Below, piece after piece: positions 1 to 10,300 of a DNA stretch of 45,022 nt. Source of the stretch: Deltaproteobacteria bacterium (GTDB lineage Bacteria; Desulfobacterota; Syntrophia; Syntrophales; JAFGHS01); contig JAFGHS010000004.1 in assembly GCA_016930075.1 (NCBI GenBank), positions 1 through 45,022 of the forward strand. Reading direction: 5' to 3'. Below the pieces are notes generated by a model. It was not told the DNA's origin. It was given only the letters and a program-made list of their open reading frames with translations, and searched no databases. A program made the translations under genes and the position numbers. The first letter of the stretch is position 1. Each line of letters opens with the position of its first letter.

Positions 1-84
1 CTCCTTCCTTTAGGAAACAATTACAGCCTTATTTTAGGACATTTCTACTTTGGCAGTTTAGGACATTATCACTTTGGCGGGACA
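1..84. mobile_element. probable terminal end of an IS21-like insertion sequence
   Basis: Two 22-base direct repeats lie at 33-54 and 57-78. They share the block TTTAGGACATT and the ending ACTTTGGC, and differ only at the three central bases (19 of 22 identical). They are followed by GGGACA, ending in CA at 84. Multiple short terminal repeats carrying GGACATT...TTTGGC next to a CA-3' end are typical of IS21-family (istA/istB) termini. No transposase reading frame is visible, so only the outer tip of the element would lie here, the rest being left of the window. The family assignment comes from the repeat pattern alone. Confidence 0.5.
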
Positions 85-133
85 GGGGATTTTGACGGGA
101 AAACGATTCAAGGGATGCAGTCTTTTAATATTC

Positions 134-162
134 TTGACAGACTTGCGGTATTTTCTTTATAT
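134..162 (+). promoter_or_regulatory. sigma-70 type promoter of the hybrid kinase gene
   Basis: A TTGACA -35 box (134-139) is followed after 17 bases by TTATAT (157-162). The block TATATTTCAACCG at 158-170 is repeated exactly in the promoter of the PAS/HD-GYP gene at 7377. The kinase start is about 100 bases downstream. No other gene or motif is seen in 85-269. Confidence 0.55.
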
Positions 163-269
163 TTCAACCGGTGCTAAAGAGAATATAAAAAGTCAGCCCC
201 ATATAAATTATTGTTTAAGATGTTCCCTTTCATTGTTTATGTCAAAAGCATGCGTTGCAAGGATCGGCG

Positions 270-3203
270 GTGAAGCCCATGGCTGTAAAGTCCAAAAAGG
301 ATCGCATCGGCAAGATGATTGAGACCCTGAGAAAATCGGCGGAAGGCGATTTTTTTGAGAAGCTCGATGTCTCAGCGAAAAATGACGAAATCGATTTACT
401 GGCCGATGCCGTCAATAAAGCTGTTGAAAAAGCATGCCGTCTGACTGCCGCGGAAAATCACGCAGACATCCATGAAAGAACGGGTGAACGTCGTTATAAG
501 GATATTCTCGATACCATTGAAGAATCATACTTTGAAGTGGATCTGAAGGGGAACCTGATTTTTTTTAACGATACGGTGTCGAGAGACCTGGGATATACCG
601 CCGATGAATTGGCCGGCATGCATTTCCGGCAGCTCACAGATAGAAAAAATGGCGACATGGTTTATGAGGTATTTCACTGCGTATTTTTGACCGGCAAGCC
701 GATTAAGGGTTTCGACTGGGAGATTCTCAAAAAGGATGGAACGAGGCTTGCCGTGGAATCTTCCGTTGCGCTCAAAAGGAATGATCACGACAAACCGATC
801 GGCTTCCGGGGCATCGTAAGAGATGCGGCTCAGCGAAAGCAGGCGGAGAAAGAACTCCGGCAAAGCGAGGAAAGATACCGCACCATCCTCGAAATCATGG
901 GAGAAGGATATGCCGAGGAAGATTTGAAGGGCACGTTGACCTATGTCAATGATGTGGCCTGCAAACTGATGGGTTACAGGCGCGAGGAGCTAATCGGCAT
1001 GAATTACCGGCAGTATACGACGCCGGAGACGGCACGGGACATGTACGAGGTTTATCGCCGGATATATGAAACAGGCAGGCCCGTATCGATGCTCGATTAT
1101 GATGTGATCTGCAAGGACGGCGCCGTCCGAAAGCTTCAGCAGAATGCCGCACTGCTCACGGACGAGTCGGGTCAGCCAAAAGGTTTTCGCGTCCTTGTCT
1201 GGGATGTCACGGAAAAGATTAAAGCCCAGCAGGCCGTTAAGGAAAGTGAAAAACTCTACCGGATGATTGTCGAGAATATGCATGAAATCATCTGGACGAT
1301 GGACCTTGACCTTCATTTTAAATACACCAGTCCGTCGAATGCTCAGATTACGGGCTTTACGACGGAAGAAGTGAAGAAGACGCCCCTCCGGGAACTGCTG
1401 ACGCCGGCATCCTATGGCCTGGTCGAAAAGGTGTTCCTGGAAGAAATGGCCTTAGAGTTGAGCGGCGAACCTTTTGATCCGAAAAGATCAAGAATCATGG
1501 AACTGGAGTCTCGCCACAAAAACGGGGGCACCGTTTGGGTGGAGGTTACGGCCTCCTTCAGCCGCGATGAAAACGGCAAGCCCGTGGAAATTATTATAAA
1601 CGGCAGAGATATTACAGAGCGTAAAACAGCCGAAAAGGCCCTCGAAAGCAGTGACAAACGCTACCGCATGATCGTGGAGAATATGCATGACACCATCACC
1701 ATCGTCGATTTAAACATGAATTATCTCTACCAGAGCCCGTCGGAAATACGCGTCACCGGCTTTACGCCGGAAGAGGTCATGAAAATCCCCATTTCCAAAC
1801 AAGTCACGCCGGCATCCCTGAATCTGATGGCCGGGATACTGGCGGAAGAACTGGAGCTGGAGTATTCCGGCAGACCCTTTGACCCGAACCGATTCAGGAC
1901 ATTTGAAGTAGAAAGCTACCGCAAAAACGGCGACATCATATGGCTGGAGTTTACGGCAACCTTCAACCGCGACGAACAGGGCAAGCCCGTGACGATTCTC
2001 CTGGTCGGCAGAGATATCACGCAGCGTAAAAAAGCGGAAGAAGAAAAGGAAAAACTGGAGAAGCAGCTGATACAGGCCCGCAAGATGGAAACGGTGGGCA
2101 GGCTGGCCGGAGGCGTGGCCCACGATTTCAACAACATGCTCAACGTGATCATGGGTTATGCCGAACTGACCAAGATGAGCCTGAGCGAGGACAGCGAGAT
2201 TATGCAGAACATCCTGGAAATCGAGAAGGCCGCTTTCCGCTCCAGGGATTTGACGGCGCAGCTCCTCGCCTTTTCCCGCAAGCAGATCATCGCTCCTAAA
2301 ATGATCAATCTCAACAGTCTCATCAGCGATACGCAGAATTCCATTGCCCGTCTCATCGGCGAGGACATCGATTTCAATTTTGTTCCCGGGGATGATCTGA
2401 ACATGGTCAAGATTGATCCGTCGCAATTTGAACAGATTCTCATGAATCTGGCGGTCAATGCCCGCGACGCCCTGCCCGACGGCGGCAAACTGACGATTGA
2501 AACGGCCAATCTCCGGATTGATCCGACATATTGTCAGGATCATCTTGATTTTATACCCGGGGATTACGTGCTCCTGGCTGTAAGCGACAACGGAACAGGC
2601 ATCGACAAGAATGATCTGCAATACATTTTTGAACCGTTTTTCACAACCAAGGCCGTCGGCAAGGGCACCGGTCTCGGGCTTGCCACCGTCTACGGCATCG
2701 TCAAGCAGCACAACGGCTTTATCAACGTCTATAGTGAGCCGGACCGGGGAACGACATTCAAGATATATCTGCCGGCCAGCACCGACGCCGAAAAAGAGCC
2801 TGAAGACATTTCCCGGCAGCCGTTGATCGTCGGCGCCGGCAATATCCTTTTGGTGGAAGATGACGATATGCTGCGCGGCATGATAACCGAAATGCTGGAG
2901 ATCATGGGGTACGGCGTCACCGCAGTCGGCAACCCGAAGGAGGCGCTGCCTTTGTTTGAAGACGGGGAAACATCGATCGATCTTGTGATCACCGATGTTG
3001 TCATGCCGGGAATGAACGGCAGGGAATTAAGAGACAGGCTCAACAATATACGGCCGGGCGTCAAGGTCCTGTTTATGTCCGGCTATACATCCAATGTCAT
3101 CGTTCATCACGGCGTTTTGGAGGACGGGGTGCATTTTATCCAAAAACCGTTCAACATGAATGTTCTCGCCCGCAAAATCGCGGAGATTATTGCAGTCTTT
3201 TAG
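270..3203 (+). CDS. four-PAS hybrid histidine kinase with C-terminal receiver
   Basis: A soluble sensor kinase of about 977 aa. A HAMP-like helical stretch with a DEIDLL motif fills roughly residues 15-55. Four PAS domains start near residues 74, 201, 328 and 463; the last two are close copies (both carry YRMIVENMH). The HisKA box [12 protein letters not shown] has the phospho-acceptor His618, followed by a HATPase domain with DNGTGI and GTGLGL boxes (about 710-840). A receiver domain (about 859-977) has acceptor Asp909 in ITDVVMPG and a C-terminal KPF lysine. No transmembrane segment is visible, so a cytoplasmic signal such as redox state or a ligand is likely. The start is taken as GTG 270, preceded by AAGGA at 259-263; the frame is open from TTG 255, and ATG 279 is also possible. 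No partner regulator is adjacent. The output is unknown. Confidence 0.9.
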   Translation: MKPMAVKSKKDRIGKMIETLRKSAEGDFFEKLDVSAKNDEIDLLADAVNKAVEKACRLTAAENHADIHERTGERRYKDILDTIEESYFEVDLKGNLIFFNDTVSRDLGYTADELAGMHFRQLTDRKNGDMVYEVFHCVFLTGKPIKGFDWEILKKDGTRLAVESSVALKRNDHDKPIGFRGIVRDAAQRKQAEKELRQSEERYRTILEIMGEGYAEEDLKGTLTYVNDVACKLMGYRREELIGMNYRQYTTPETARDMYEVYRRIYETGRPVSMLDYDVICKDGAVRKLQQNAALLTDESGQPKGFRVLVWDVTEKIKAQQAVKESEKLYRMIVENMHEIIWTMDLDLHFKYTSPSNAQITGFTTEEVKKTPLRELLTPASYGLVEKVFLEEMALELSGEPFDPKRSRIMELESRHKNGGTVWVEVTASFSRDENGKPVEIIINGRDITERKTAEKALESSDKRYRMIVENMHDTITIVDLNMNYLYQSPSEIRVTGFTPEEVMKIPISKQVTPASLNLMAGILAEELELEYSGRPFDPNRFRTFEVESYRKNGDIIWLEFTATFNRDEQGKPVTILLVGRDITQRKKAEEEKEKLEKQLIQARKMETVGRLAGGVAHDFNNMLNVIMGYAELTKMSLSEDSEIMQNILEIEKAAFRSRDLTAQLLAFSRKQIIAPKMINLNSLISDTQNSIARLIGEDIDFNFVPGDDLNMVKIDPSQFEQILMNLAVNARDALPDGGKLTIETANLRIDPTYCQDHLDFIPGDYVLLAVSDNGTGIDKNDLQYIFEPFFTTKAVGKGTGLGLATVYGIVKQHNGFINVYSEPDRGTTFKIYLPASTDAEKEPEDISRQPLIVGAGNILLVEDDDMLRGMITEMLEIMGYGVTAVGNPKEALPLFEDGETSIDLVITDVVMPGMNGRELRDRLNNIRPGVKVLFMSGYTSNVIVHHGVLEDGVHFIQKPFNMNVLARKIAEIIAVF

Positions 3204-3263
3204 AATCACATGCAGCGGCCTTTTACGGCCATTTTTCTGACTTCCCCGTATTTTTCAGGACCC

Positions 3264-3277
3264 TTGACTTAAGTCAA
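3264..3277 (+). promoter_or_regulatory. perfect palindrome TTGACTTAAGTCAA, CRP/FNR-like operator
   Basis: A perfect 14-base palindrome (TTGAC, four bases, GTCAA) sits 90 bases before the flavo-diiron gene. Its half-sites resemble the TTGAT-N4-ATCAA sites of the CRP/FNR family, whose members often respond to oxygen, NO or redox state in anaerobes. The first half also forms a possible -35 box (TTGACT). Regulation of the downstream gene is inferred from position only. Confidence 0.45.
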
Positions 3278-3366
3278 ATACAACCGTGATGCATTGCGAT
3301 ATAGAAGCACCTGAAAAGACACGGCATGCCGGTGATCATCAAACAAAAGAATAAGGAGGGTGTGTT

Positions 3367-4554
3367 ATGAAATTTGAAATTGCTCCAAACGTACATTGGG
3401 TCGGCAAGATTGATTGGGAACTCCGCAAATTTCACGGCGAGGAATATTCAACCCATCGCGGATCGTCTTATAATGCCTATCTCGTCCGGGACGACAAGAC
3501 GGCCCTGATCGACACGGTCTGGCGGCCTTTTGCCGAGGAGTTTGTCGCCAATCTGGCCGGGGAGATTGACCTCCATAAAATCGATTACATCATTGCCCAT
3601 CATGCGGAGATGGATCATTCGGGCGCGCTGCCGGAGCTGATGCGGCATATTCCCGACAAGCCGATATATTGCACGGCAAACGGCGTCAAATCACTCAAAG
3701 GCCATTACCATGCCGATTGGAATTTCCAGGTGGTCAAAACGGGCGATAAACTGTCCCTCGGCGGAAAAGACCTGGTTTTCGTGGAAGCGATGATGCTGCA
3801 CTGGCCCGATTCCATGATGACGTATCTCACGGGGGACGCCATCCTGTTTTCCAATGACGCTTTCGGCCAGCATATTGCCAGTGAAAATATGTTCAATGAT
3901 CTGGTTGTGCAGTCCGAGCTTTTTGAGGAAGCGACAAAATATTATGCCAATATCCTCACGCCGTTTTCACCGCTTGTGACGAAGAAGATCAACGAAGTGG
4001 TGGCGCTGAATCTGCCGGTTAATGCCATCTGCCCCAGCCACGGCGTCATCTGGCGTGATAATCCCATGCAGATCGCGCAAAAATACCTGCAGTGGGCGGC
4101 GGACTACCAGGAGAATCAGATTACGGTCATTTACGACACCATGTGGGACGGAACAAGGATGCTCGCTGAAAACATCGCCAAAGGGATCAGGCAGCAGGAC
4201 GAAAGGGTGACCGTGAAGCTCTGCAACATCGCCCGCAGCGACATCAATGATGTGGTCACAGAGGTCTTCAAGTCCAAAGCGATCCTCCTGGGATCGCCCA
4301 CGATCAACAAGGGCATACTCAATGCCGTGTCGGCGCTTCTCGAAATGATCACCGGACTCCGGTTCAAAAATAAAAAAGCCGCCGCTTTCGGCTGCTACGG
4401 CTGGAGCGGAGAGTCGGTCAACATCCTGGGCGACCATCTGTCGAGGGCGGGATTTGAAGTCGTGCAGGAGGGTCTCAAAGCCCTGTGGCAGCCCAACGGC
4501 GACGCCCTGGCACAGGCCGTTGCGTTCGGAAGGGACTTTGCAGGAAAAGTATAG
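3367..4554 (+). CDS. fprA: flavo-diiron protein (oxygen/NO reductase, FprA/ROO family)
   Basis: This 395-aa cytoplasmic enzyme reduces O2 to water and/or NO to N2O, usually with electrons from rubredoxin or NADH. The N-terminal metallo-beta-lactamase domain (about 1-250) shows the di-iron ligands His79, Glu81, Asp83 and His84 in HHAEMDH, then His145, Asp164 and His225. The flavodoxin domain (about 251-393) binds FMN and begins with ITVIYDTMWDGT. The length matches two-domain members of the family, with no rubredoxin fusion. A strong ribosome site (AAGGAGGG, 3353-3360) precedes ATG 3367. The gene stands alone behind the palindrome at 3264-3277, between sensor genes. It probably protects a strict anaerobe from air or nitrosative stress. 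Whether O2 or NO is preferred cannot be read from the sequence. Confidence 0.93.
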   Translation: MKFEIAPNVHWVGKIDWELRKFHGEEYSTHRGSSYNAYLVRDDKTALIDTVWRPFAEEFVANLAGEIDLHKIDYIIAHHAEMDHSGALPELMRHIPDKPIYCTANGVKSLKGHYHADWNFQVVKTGDKLSLGGKDLVFVEAMMLHWPDSMMTYLTGDAILFSNDAFGQHIASENMFNDLVVQSELFEEATKYYANILTPFSPLVTKKINEVVALNLPVNAICPSHGVIWRDNPMQIAQKYLQWAADYQENQITVIYDTMWDGTRMLAENIAKGIRQQDERVTVKLCNIARSDINDVVTEVFKSKAILLGSPTINKGILNAVSALLEMITGLRFKNKKAAAFGCYGWSGESVNILGDHLSRAGFEVVQEGLKALWQPNGDALAQAVAFGRDFAGKV

Positions 4555-4751
4555 AAAGCGATACGGCAGGGATGCGGTTTTCCGCTTTATTTCCCGGAAA
4601 TCCGGTATTGATAATCCATTTAAAATATTATACACAAAATCGTGATATATTGAATTACAAAATTGTCCGTGTAAATCATACGGGGAAACCTTTTTGGTCA
4701 GCGTCATGATCAACGGGTTCGGCGGAGTTAAACAGGGGAAACGGGAAACCT

Positions 4752-7085
4752 GTGAAGAAAAAACCGACAAGGGAAGACCTGGAGCGGAGAATCCGGGAGA
4801 TTGAAGACGAATTGCTGAGATGCCGGCAGGCGGAAAAGGTCCTGCGGGACAGGGAGAAGGAATGCCGCGCCGTCTTTGACTATTCCCTGGACGCCGTCCT
4901 GCTGACCGTACCGGACGGCGTCATTTTAGATGCCAATCCGGCCGCCTGCGCCATGTTCGGCAGGACCGTCGAGGACATCCGGCGCGTCGGGCGCGGCGGT
5001 CTGGTGGATGAGGCAGACCCCCGTCTCCATGAAGCCTTGAAAGAAAGGGCCGGCAAAGGATCAGTCGAGGCGGAAATCACGATGCTGCGCGCCGGCGGCG
5101 AAAAATTCCCGGCGGAAGTCAAATCGGTCATCTTTGTCGACGAATCGGGCCGAAAGAAGACAAGCATGATCATCCGCGACCTCACGGATCGCAGGCGCGC
5201 GGAGGAGGCGCTGCGGGAGAGGGACGTCCTTTCCCGGAAGCTTTATCCCCATGTCCCCGGCATGATCTATCAGTTTATGAGGAGGCCCGACGGAACCTAT
5301 TGCGTGCCCTTTGCCACGGAAGCGATGCAGGACATGTTCGGCCTTTCCCCGGAGGATGTGCGGGAGGATTTTTCTGCCGCAGCCGAGGTCGTACTGCCGG
5401 AAGACAGGGGAAAATTTATCGGCTCTATCGAAGAGTCCGCCAGGAACATGACGATCTGGCAATGCGAATACCGGGTCCAAATCCCCGGCGGGCCCGTTCG
5501 CTGGCTGTTCGGACATTCGACGCCTGAGAAGCTCCCCGACGGCGGCATCCTCTGGCACGGATTCAACACGGACATCACGGACCGCAAGAGGGAAGAGAAA
5601 TTGATCGTCCGCATATTGCTCGAACTGGCCGACGGCCTCATCAGTCGAAGCGAACTGGACGGCCAGATGGAATACCTGTGCCGGACTGTCGTCCAGTTGC
5701 ACAAATGCGACCGGAGCAGCATCTTCATCCTGGATGAGGGCTATTATCGCACCAGGTACAATTACGGCAATCCGGAAGATGTTGCCAAGCGGTTCCCCTA
5801 TTTCAAGGTACGGCGGAATGATCCGCTGATCGCCGCGCTCTTTAATGCCGACGGCCGCTTCATCGTCATCAATGACGCGGCGACGTCCCCTCTCATGAAT
5901 CAGGAGACGGCGCAGAGGACGCGTCTCCGGGCTATGGTCGTGGCGGCCATGGAACATCCGGACGGGAGCCCCCTCGGATTTCTGACGGCGGAGTATAACG
6001 AACATCCCGGCGAATTTACAAGCATCGACTCCATCATTATCCGGGGCATCGCCCGCCAGGCCGAAACCGTCATGCGCATCCACCGCATGTCTCTGGAGCG
6101 CAGACAGGCGGAAGAGGCCCTGCGCCGGGCGGAGATAAGATACCGGAACATCGTCGAAAGCGCCCTGGAGGGCATATTCCAGACAACGCCCGACGGGCGG
6201 ATCATCATGGCCAACCGGTCCTTTGCCTTGATGTTCGGATATGATTCTGCCGAGGAGATTATCGCGTCCGTCGTCGACATTGCCGGTCAGCTTTATGCGC
6301 ATCCGGAAGAACGGACACAGATCAGGCAATTGCTCGAATCGAGCGACTTCGTCGAGGGATTTGAAGTGCAGTGCCGCCGGAAGAACGGCAGCCTGTTCTG
6401 GCTTTCCATGGATGTGCGGGCCGTTCGGGACGCTAAAGGCCGGCTGATGTATTATGAAGGATTCGGCGAGGATGTTACCGCCCGGAAAGAGAGTGTCGAA
6501 CGTTTGCGCAAGGGTCTGGAGGCCACTGTTCGCGCCATTGCCTCCCTCGTCGAGGTGAGAGACCCATACACGGCCGGCCATCAGCGCCGGGTGGCGGACC
6601 TGTCCCGCATGATCGCCCAAGAGATGCGTCTTCCGCAAGATCAAGTCGAAGGCCTCTACATGGCGGCAACCATCCATGACATCGGAAAGATCTCCATCCC
6701 GTCGGAGATTTTAAGTAAGCCGACGCGGCTGACGGACATCGAGTTCAGTCTCATTAAAAACCATGCCCAGTACGGATACAACATCCTGCAAGATATCGAA
6801 TTCCCCTGGCCCGTTGCGCGAATGGTCCTGGAACACCATGAGCGGATAAACGGCTCCGGTTATCCGAACGGATTGATGGGAGAGAGTATCCTTCTTGAAT
6901 CAAGAATTCTCGCTGTAGCCGATGTGGTGGAGGCCATGGCTTCAAACCGGCCGTATCGGCCGGGTTTAGGATCTGCTGCGGCGCTGGATGAGATTCGCAT
7001 CAACAGGGGCGTCCTGTATGATTCCGCTATTGTGGACGCTTGTTTGCGCCTTTTTCATGAGAAAAACTATCAATTCGTAGATTGA
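4752..7085 (+). CDS. PAS-PAS-GAF-PAS-HD-GYP signalling protein, probable c-di-GMP phosphodiesterase
   Basis: A soluble protein of 777 aa. After a short charged coiled coil come PAS domains at about 35-150 and 155-280, a GAF domain at about 284-441, a third PAS at about 461-575, and an HD-GYP domain at about 590-770. The HD pair is His642-Asp643 (HDIGK), the GYP triplet is Gly703-Tyr704-Pro705, and further metal-site residues appear in AGHQRR, NHAQYG and EHHERI. HD-GYP enzymes hydrolyse cyclic di-GMP, so this is probably a phosphodiesterase controlled by bound ligand or cofactor. Translation starts at GTG 4752; the ribosome site is weak. The last PAS plus HD-GYP module resembles the end of the protein encoded at 7377, which suggests a shared cassette with different sensory fronts. 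In 4555-4751 only a weak GC hairpin followed by TTTATTT is visible after the flavo-diiron gene. Confidence 0.9.
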   Translation: MKKKPTREDLERRIREIEDELLRCRQAEKVLRDREKECRAVFDYSLDAVLLTVPDGVILDANPAACAMFGRTVEDIRRVGRGGLVDEADPRLHEALKERAGKGSVEAEITMLRAGGEKFPAEVKSVIFVDESGRKKTSMIIRDLTDRRRAEEALRERDVLSRKLYPHVPGMIYQFMRRPDGTYCVPFATEAMQDMFGLSPEDVREDFSAAAEVVLPEDRGKFIGSIEESARNMTIWQCEYRVQIPGGPVRWLFGHSTPEKLPDGGILWHGFNTDITDRKREEKLIVRILLELADGLISRSELDGQMEYLCRTVVQLHKCDRSSIFILDEGYYRTRYNYGNPEDVAKRFPYFKVRRNDPLIAALFNADGRFIVINDAATSPLMNQETAQRTRLRAMVVAAMEHPDGSPLGFLTAEYNEHPGEFTSIDSIIIRGIARQAETVMRIHRMSLERRQAEEALRRAEIRYRNIVESALEGIFQTTPDGRIIMANRSFALMFGYDSAEEIIASVVDIAGQLYAHPEERTQIRQLLESSDFVEGFEVQCRRKNGSLFWLSMDVRAVRDAKGRLMYYEGFGEDVTARKESVERLRKGLEATVRAIASLVEVRDPYTAGHQRRVADLSRMIAQEMRLPQDQVEGLYMAATIHDIGKISIPSEILSKPTRLTDIEFSLIKNHAQYGYNILQDIEFPWPVARMVLEHHERINGSGYPNGLMGESILLESRILAVADVVEAMASNRPYRPGLGSAAALDEIRINRGVLYDSAIVDACLRLFHEKNYQFVD

Positions 7086-7302
7086 CGCCTGCGGCGGGCA
7101 TGGTTGCGCGCAACGCCGACAGGCAAAGCGGTTTTGATGATCAAGAGCCGGCTTGCCGTCATCCTTCATCAGGTCCGGCCGTTTGCGGCGCCGGGTGCGA
7201 ATCCCTTCGGACGGATGCTTGTGAAGGGACTCTCCGTCCAGACCGGCAAACAGGAGTTTCTTTCCTGATGCGGGCGCTTGTTTATGCCATTGTGGAAAGA
7301 AA
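7086..7302 (+). other. hairpin-rich intergenic segment, possible structured RNA
   Basis: No gene is supported here. Three structures can be drawn: a palindrome GTTGCGCGCAAC near 7104-7115; a long imperfect hairpin at 7118-7160 that pairs GAC/GTC, GGCAA/TTGCC and TTGA/TCAA; and two crossing pairings, CCCTTC (7203-7208) with GAAGGG (7223-7228), and GGACGGA (7209-7215) with TCCGTCC (7233-7239). The last two exclude each other or form a pseudoknot. The segment lies upstream of the promoter at 7303, so it would be the 3' tail of the 4752 transcript or a separate RNA. It matches no riboswitch class that I recognise. Confidence 0.3.
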
Positions 7303-7331
7303 TTGACATATAGAGATAATTTCCCTATATT
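7303..7331 (+). promoter_or_regulatory. sigma-70 type promoter of the eight-PAS HD-GYP gene
   Basis: TTGACA (7303-7308), a 17-base spacer and TATATT (7326-7331). The block TATATTTCAACCG at 7326-7338 is identical to 158-170 in front of the hybrid kinase, with the same spacing to its -35 box within one base. This suggests that both sensor genes are expressed under the same control. Confidence 0.6.
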
Positions 7332-7376
7332 TCAACCGCAACCGCAAGGAAGCGGCGTCTTCAAAGGAGATCATGA

Positions 7377-10300
7377 GTGAAGCAATCCCTTTCAAAAGAT
7401 ACTCGCATGCGCAAACCCGCCTTATCAAAAACGAAAAAGAAAACGGTAAAGAAAGAAAAAACGCCGGCCGGCCGGAGCGCCCCGATGGAGCTCAAACGTG
7501 TGGAAGAGGCTCTGTGGGTCAGCGAGGAAAAATTTCGAGCTCTTCTGGAAAGCATCGAAGACGGCTATTATGAATCTGATTTGGCCGGCAACTTTACGTT
7601 TTTTAATGATTCCCTCTGCCGGATCTGGGGCTACCCGAAGGAAGACCTGATGGGGATGAATAACCGTCAATACATGGATGACCGGATAGCGGCAGAGGTT
7701 TATGCGGTGCACAATCAGGTTTATAAAACAGGAAAACCCGTCAGGGGGCTTGAGTTTGAGATCATCAGCAAAGACGGAACGCGAAGAATCATTCAGGCCT
7801 CTTTTTCCCTCCTGAAAAACAGGGAAGATCAGCCCATCGGCTTTCGCGGCGTGGCACGGGATATCACGGCAGCTAAAAAAACAGAAACGATGCTTCGCCA
7901 AAGAGAGGACCGCCTTAAATCCCTCTTCGACAATTCGGACGACGGTGTTTTTGTCTCCGATTTTGACGGCAATTTTCTTGATATAAACCAGACGGCCCTC
8001 GACAAGCTGGGTTATCGTCGCGATGAGATTCTGTCTTTGAACTTCGCTTCTTTGTTAGATCAAAAACAGGTTGTGAAGGCCATGCAAGTCATGGATGACC
8101 TTTTGAAAACCGGCATTCAGAAAGAACCCGTTGAATTTAAACTGAAACGCAAAGACGGGGGGTATCTATACGTTGAAAGCAAATCCTCCCTCGTCTATCG
8201 CGACGGCAAGCCGGCAACCGTTATCGGAATAGCCCGCGACGTCACCGAACGCAAGCTGATGGAAGAGGAACTGCGCAGGAGTGAAGAGCGATACCGTTCC
8301 GTTCTGGAAGAAGTCGACGAGGGCTATTATGAAGACGATCTGGACGGAACCTTCACTTTTGTCAATGATGCCGAGGTGCGGATTCTGGGCTATCCCAAGG
8401 AAGAACTGGTCGGGATGAACTACCGGCAATACTGCGGGGCAGAAACGGCCCGGGAAATGAAGGAGCTTTTCAGCCGAACCTACAAAACGGGAGAGCCGTT
8501 TAAGGATTTTGAGGCGGAATTTATTGCGAAAGACGGTACAAAACGAATTGCTGAAATTTCCGGGGCCCTGGTGCATGACAAAGAAGGCATCCCTGCAGGC
8601 TTTCGCGGCATTGCACGGGATATCACCGAGCGCAAGCAGATGGAAGAAAAAATTCGCCAGTCGGAAGAAAAATACCGGGGTGCGATCGAGCAAATGCAGG
8701 ATGCCTATTATGAGATCGATCTTAACGGTAACTATACCTACGTTAATGATGCAATTTGCAGAGTTTTTAAACTTACCAAAGAAGAATTAATCGGGACGCA
8801 GAGAAGCCTGCAGCGTCAAGATGAGGCAAACGCTAAAAAATCGCGTCATGCCTTCATGGAAGTCTACAGGACAGGAGCGCCCATTCAGGCCTTAGAATTG
8901 GATTATATCCAACCGGACGGAAAGTCCATCGGAAATTACGAACTGTCTATATCCTTGATAAGGAATGCGCAAGGCCAACCCACCGGCTTCAGGGGCATTT
9001 CGCGTGACATTACTGAACGCAAGCAGATGGAGGAGGAACTGCGCAAGAGCGAAGAGCGATACCGTTCGATCCTAGAAGATATCGACGAGGGCTATTATGA
9101 AAATGATCTGGAAGGAACCTTGACTTTTGTCAATGACGCACTGGCCCGTAATCTTGGATATTCCAAAGAAGAATTAATCGGGATGAACTACCGGCAGTAC
9201 AACACGGAAGATACTGCCGCAAGATTGAGGAAACTCTTCAGCCAGGTTTACAAAACAGGAGAACCGTTCAAGGACTTTGAGGCGGAATTTATCTCCAAAG
9301 ACGGCGCAATACGCATCGCCGCATTTTCAGGGACTCTGATTCGGGACAATGAAGGCAAGCCTATAGGCTTTCGCGGGACGTCGCGGGATATCACCAAACG
9401 CAAATTGGAGGAAGAAGCCCTGCGGCAAAGCGAGGCGAAATACCTTCACGTTATTGAAAGTATCGGTGATGCATATTTTGAAGCGGATCTTCGGGGCGTG
9501 ACGATTTTTGTCAATGATAAAGCCTGCCTGGATTCGGGCTATACCAGGGAAGAAATGCTCCGCATGTCCCATCGGGAACTTCAGACCGCCGAAAATGCAA
9601 AGAAAACTTTCAACACTTTTAATAAAGTTTATCAAACAGGACTGCCCGATACATGCATATATGAGATTATTTGCAAGGACGGGACCAGCGCTGTATTTGA
9701 GCTGTCCGTCTCTCTCATGAGAGATGCCGGGGGCAAACCGATTGGCTTCCGGGGTCTCTCCCGCGACATCGCCGAACGCAGAACCGCGGAAGAAGCCCTG
9801 CGGCAAAGCGAAGAAAAATACCGGACCATTCTCGAAAGCATGGAAGACGGCTATTACGAACTGGACATGGCCGGCAATCTGACTTTTTTCAATGACGCCT
9901 TCTGCCGGATATGGGGCTACCCGAAAGAAGAATTAATAGGCATGAACAACCGCAAATACATGGATGCCGAGACGGCAGCAAACATGTATGCGGCATACAA
10001 TGAGGTTTATAAAACGGGAAAAACCGGCAGCCTGTTTGACTTTGAAATCATTCGCAAAGACGGCGCGCGACGGATCATGCAGACGTCTTTTTCCCTTCTC
10101 AAGGACAAGAGCGATCGGCCCATCGGTTTCAGGGGAACGGTGCGGGACGTAACGGAACGCAAACGAATGGAAGATGAAATCATCAAGAGCGAGCAGAAAT
10201 ACCGCTCCATCGTGGAGAATTCGCAGGAAGGCATTTTCCAGGCGTCCGCCGCGGATCAAAGCCTGACGGTCAACTCCGCATTTGCCGCCATCCTGGCCTA

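Noticed and set aside
1710..2711. Long antisense open frame (333 codons) opposite the hybrid kinase
   Set aside because: It mirrors the kinase coding sequence, has no recognisable domain, and the plus-strand frame carries clear PAS and HisKA motifs.
5061..6677. Antisense open frame of 538 codons opposite the 777-aa PAS/GAF/HD-GYP gene
   Set aside because: Its length follows from GC-rich codon structure of the real gene; no ribosome site, no known domain, and the sense strand is fully explained.
7086..7250. c-di-GMP riboswitch (GEMM) candidate because of GGCAAAGCGG between HD-GYP genes
   Set aside because: The GAAA tetraloop and the ACGCAAAGCC core in the right order are missing, and the region lies upstream of the likely promoter at 7303.
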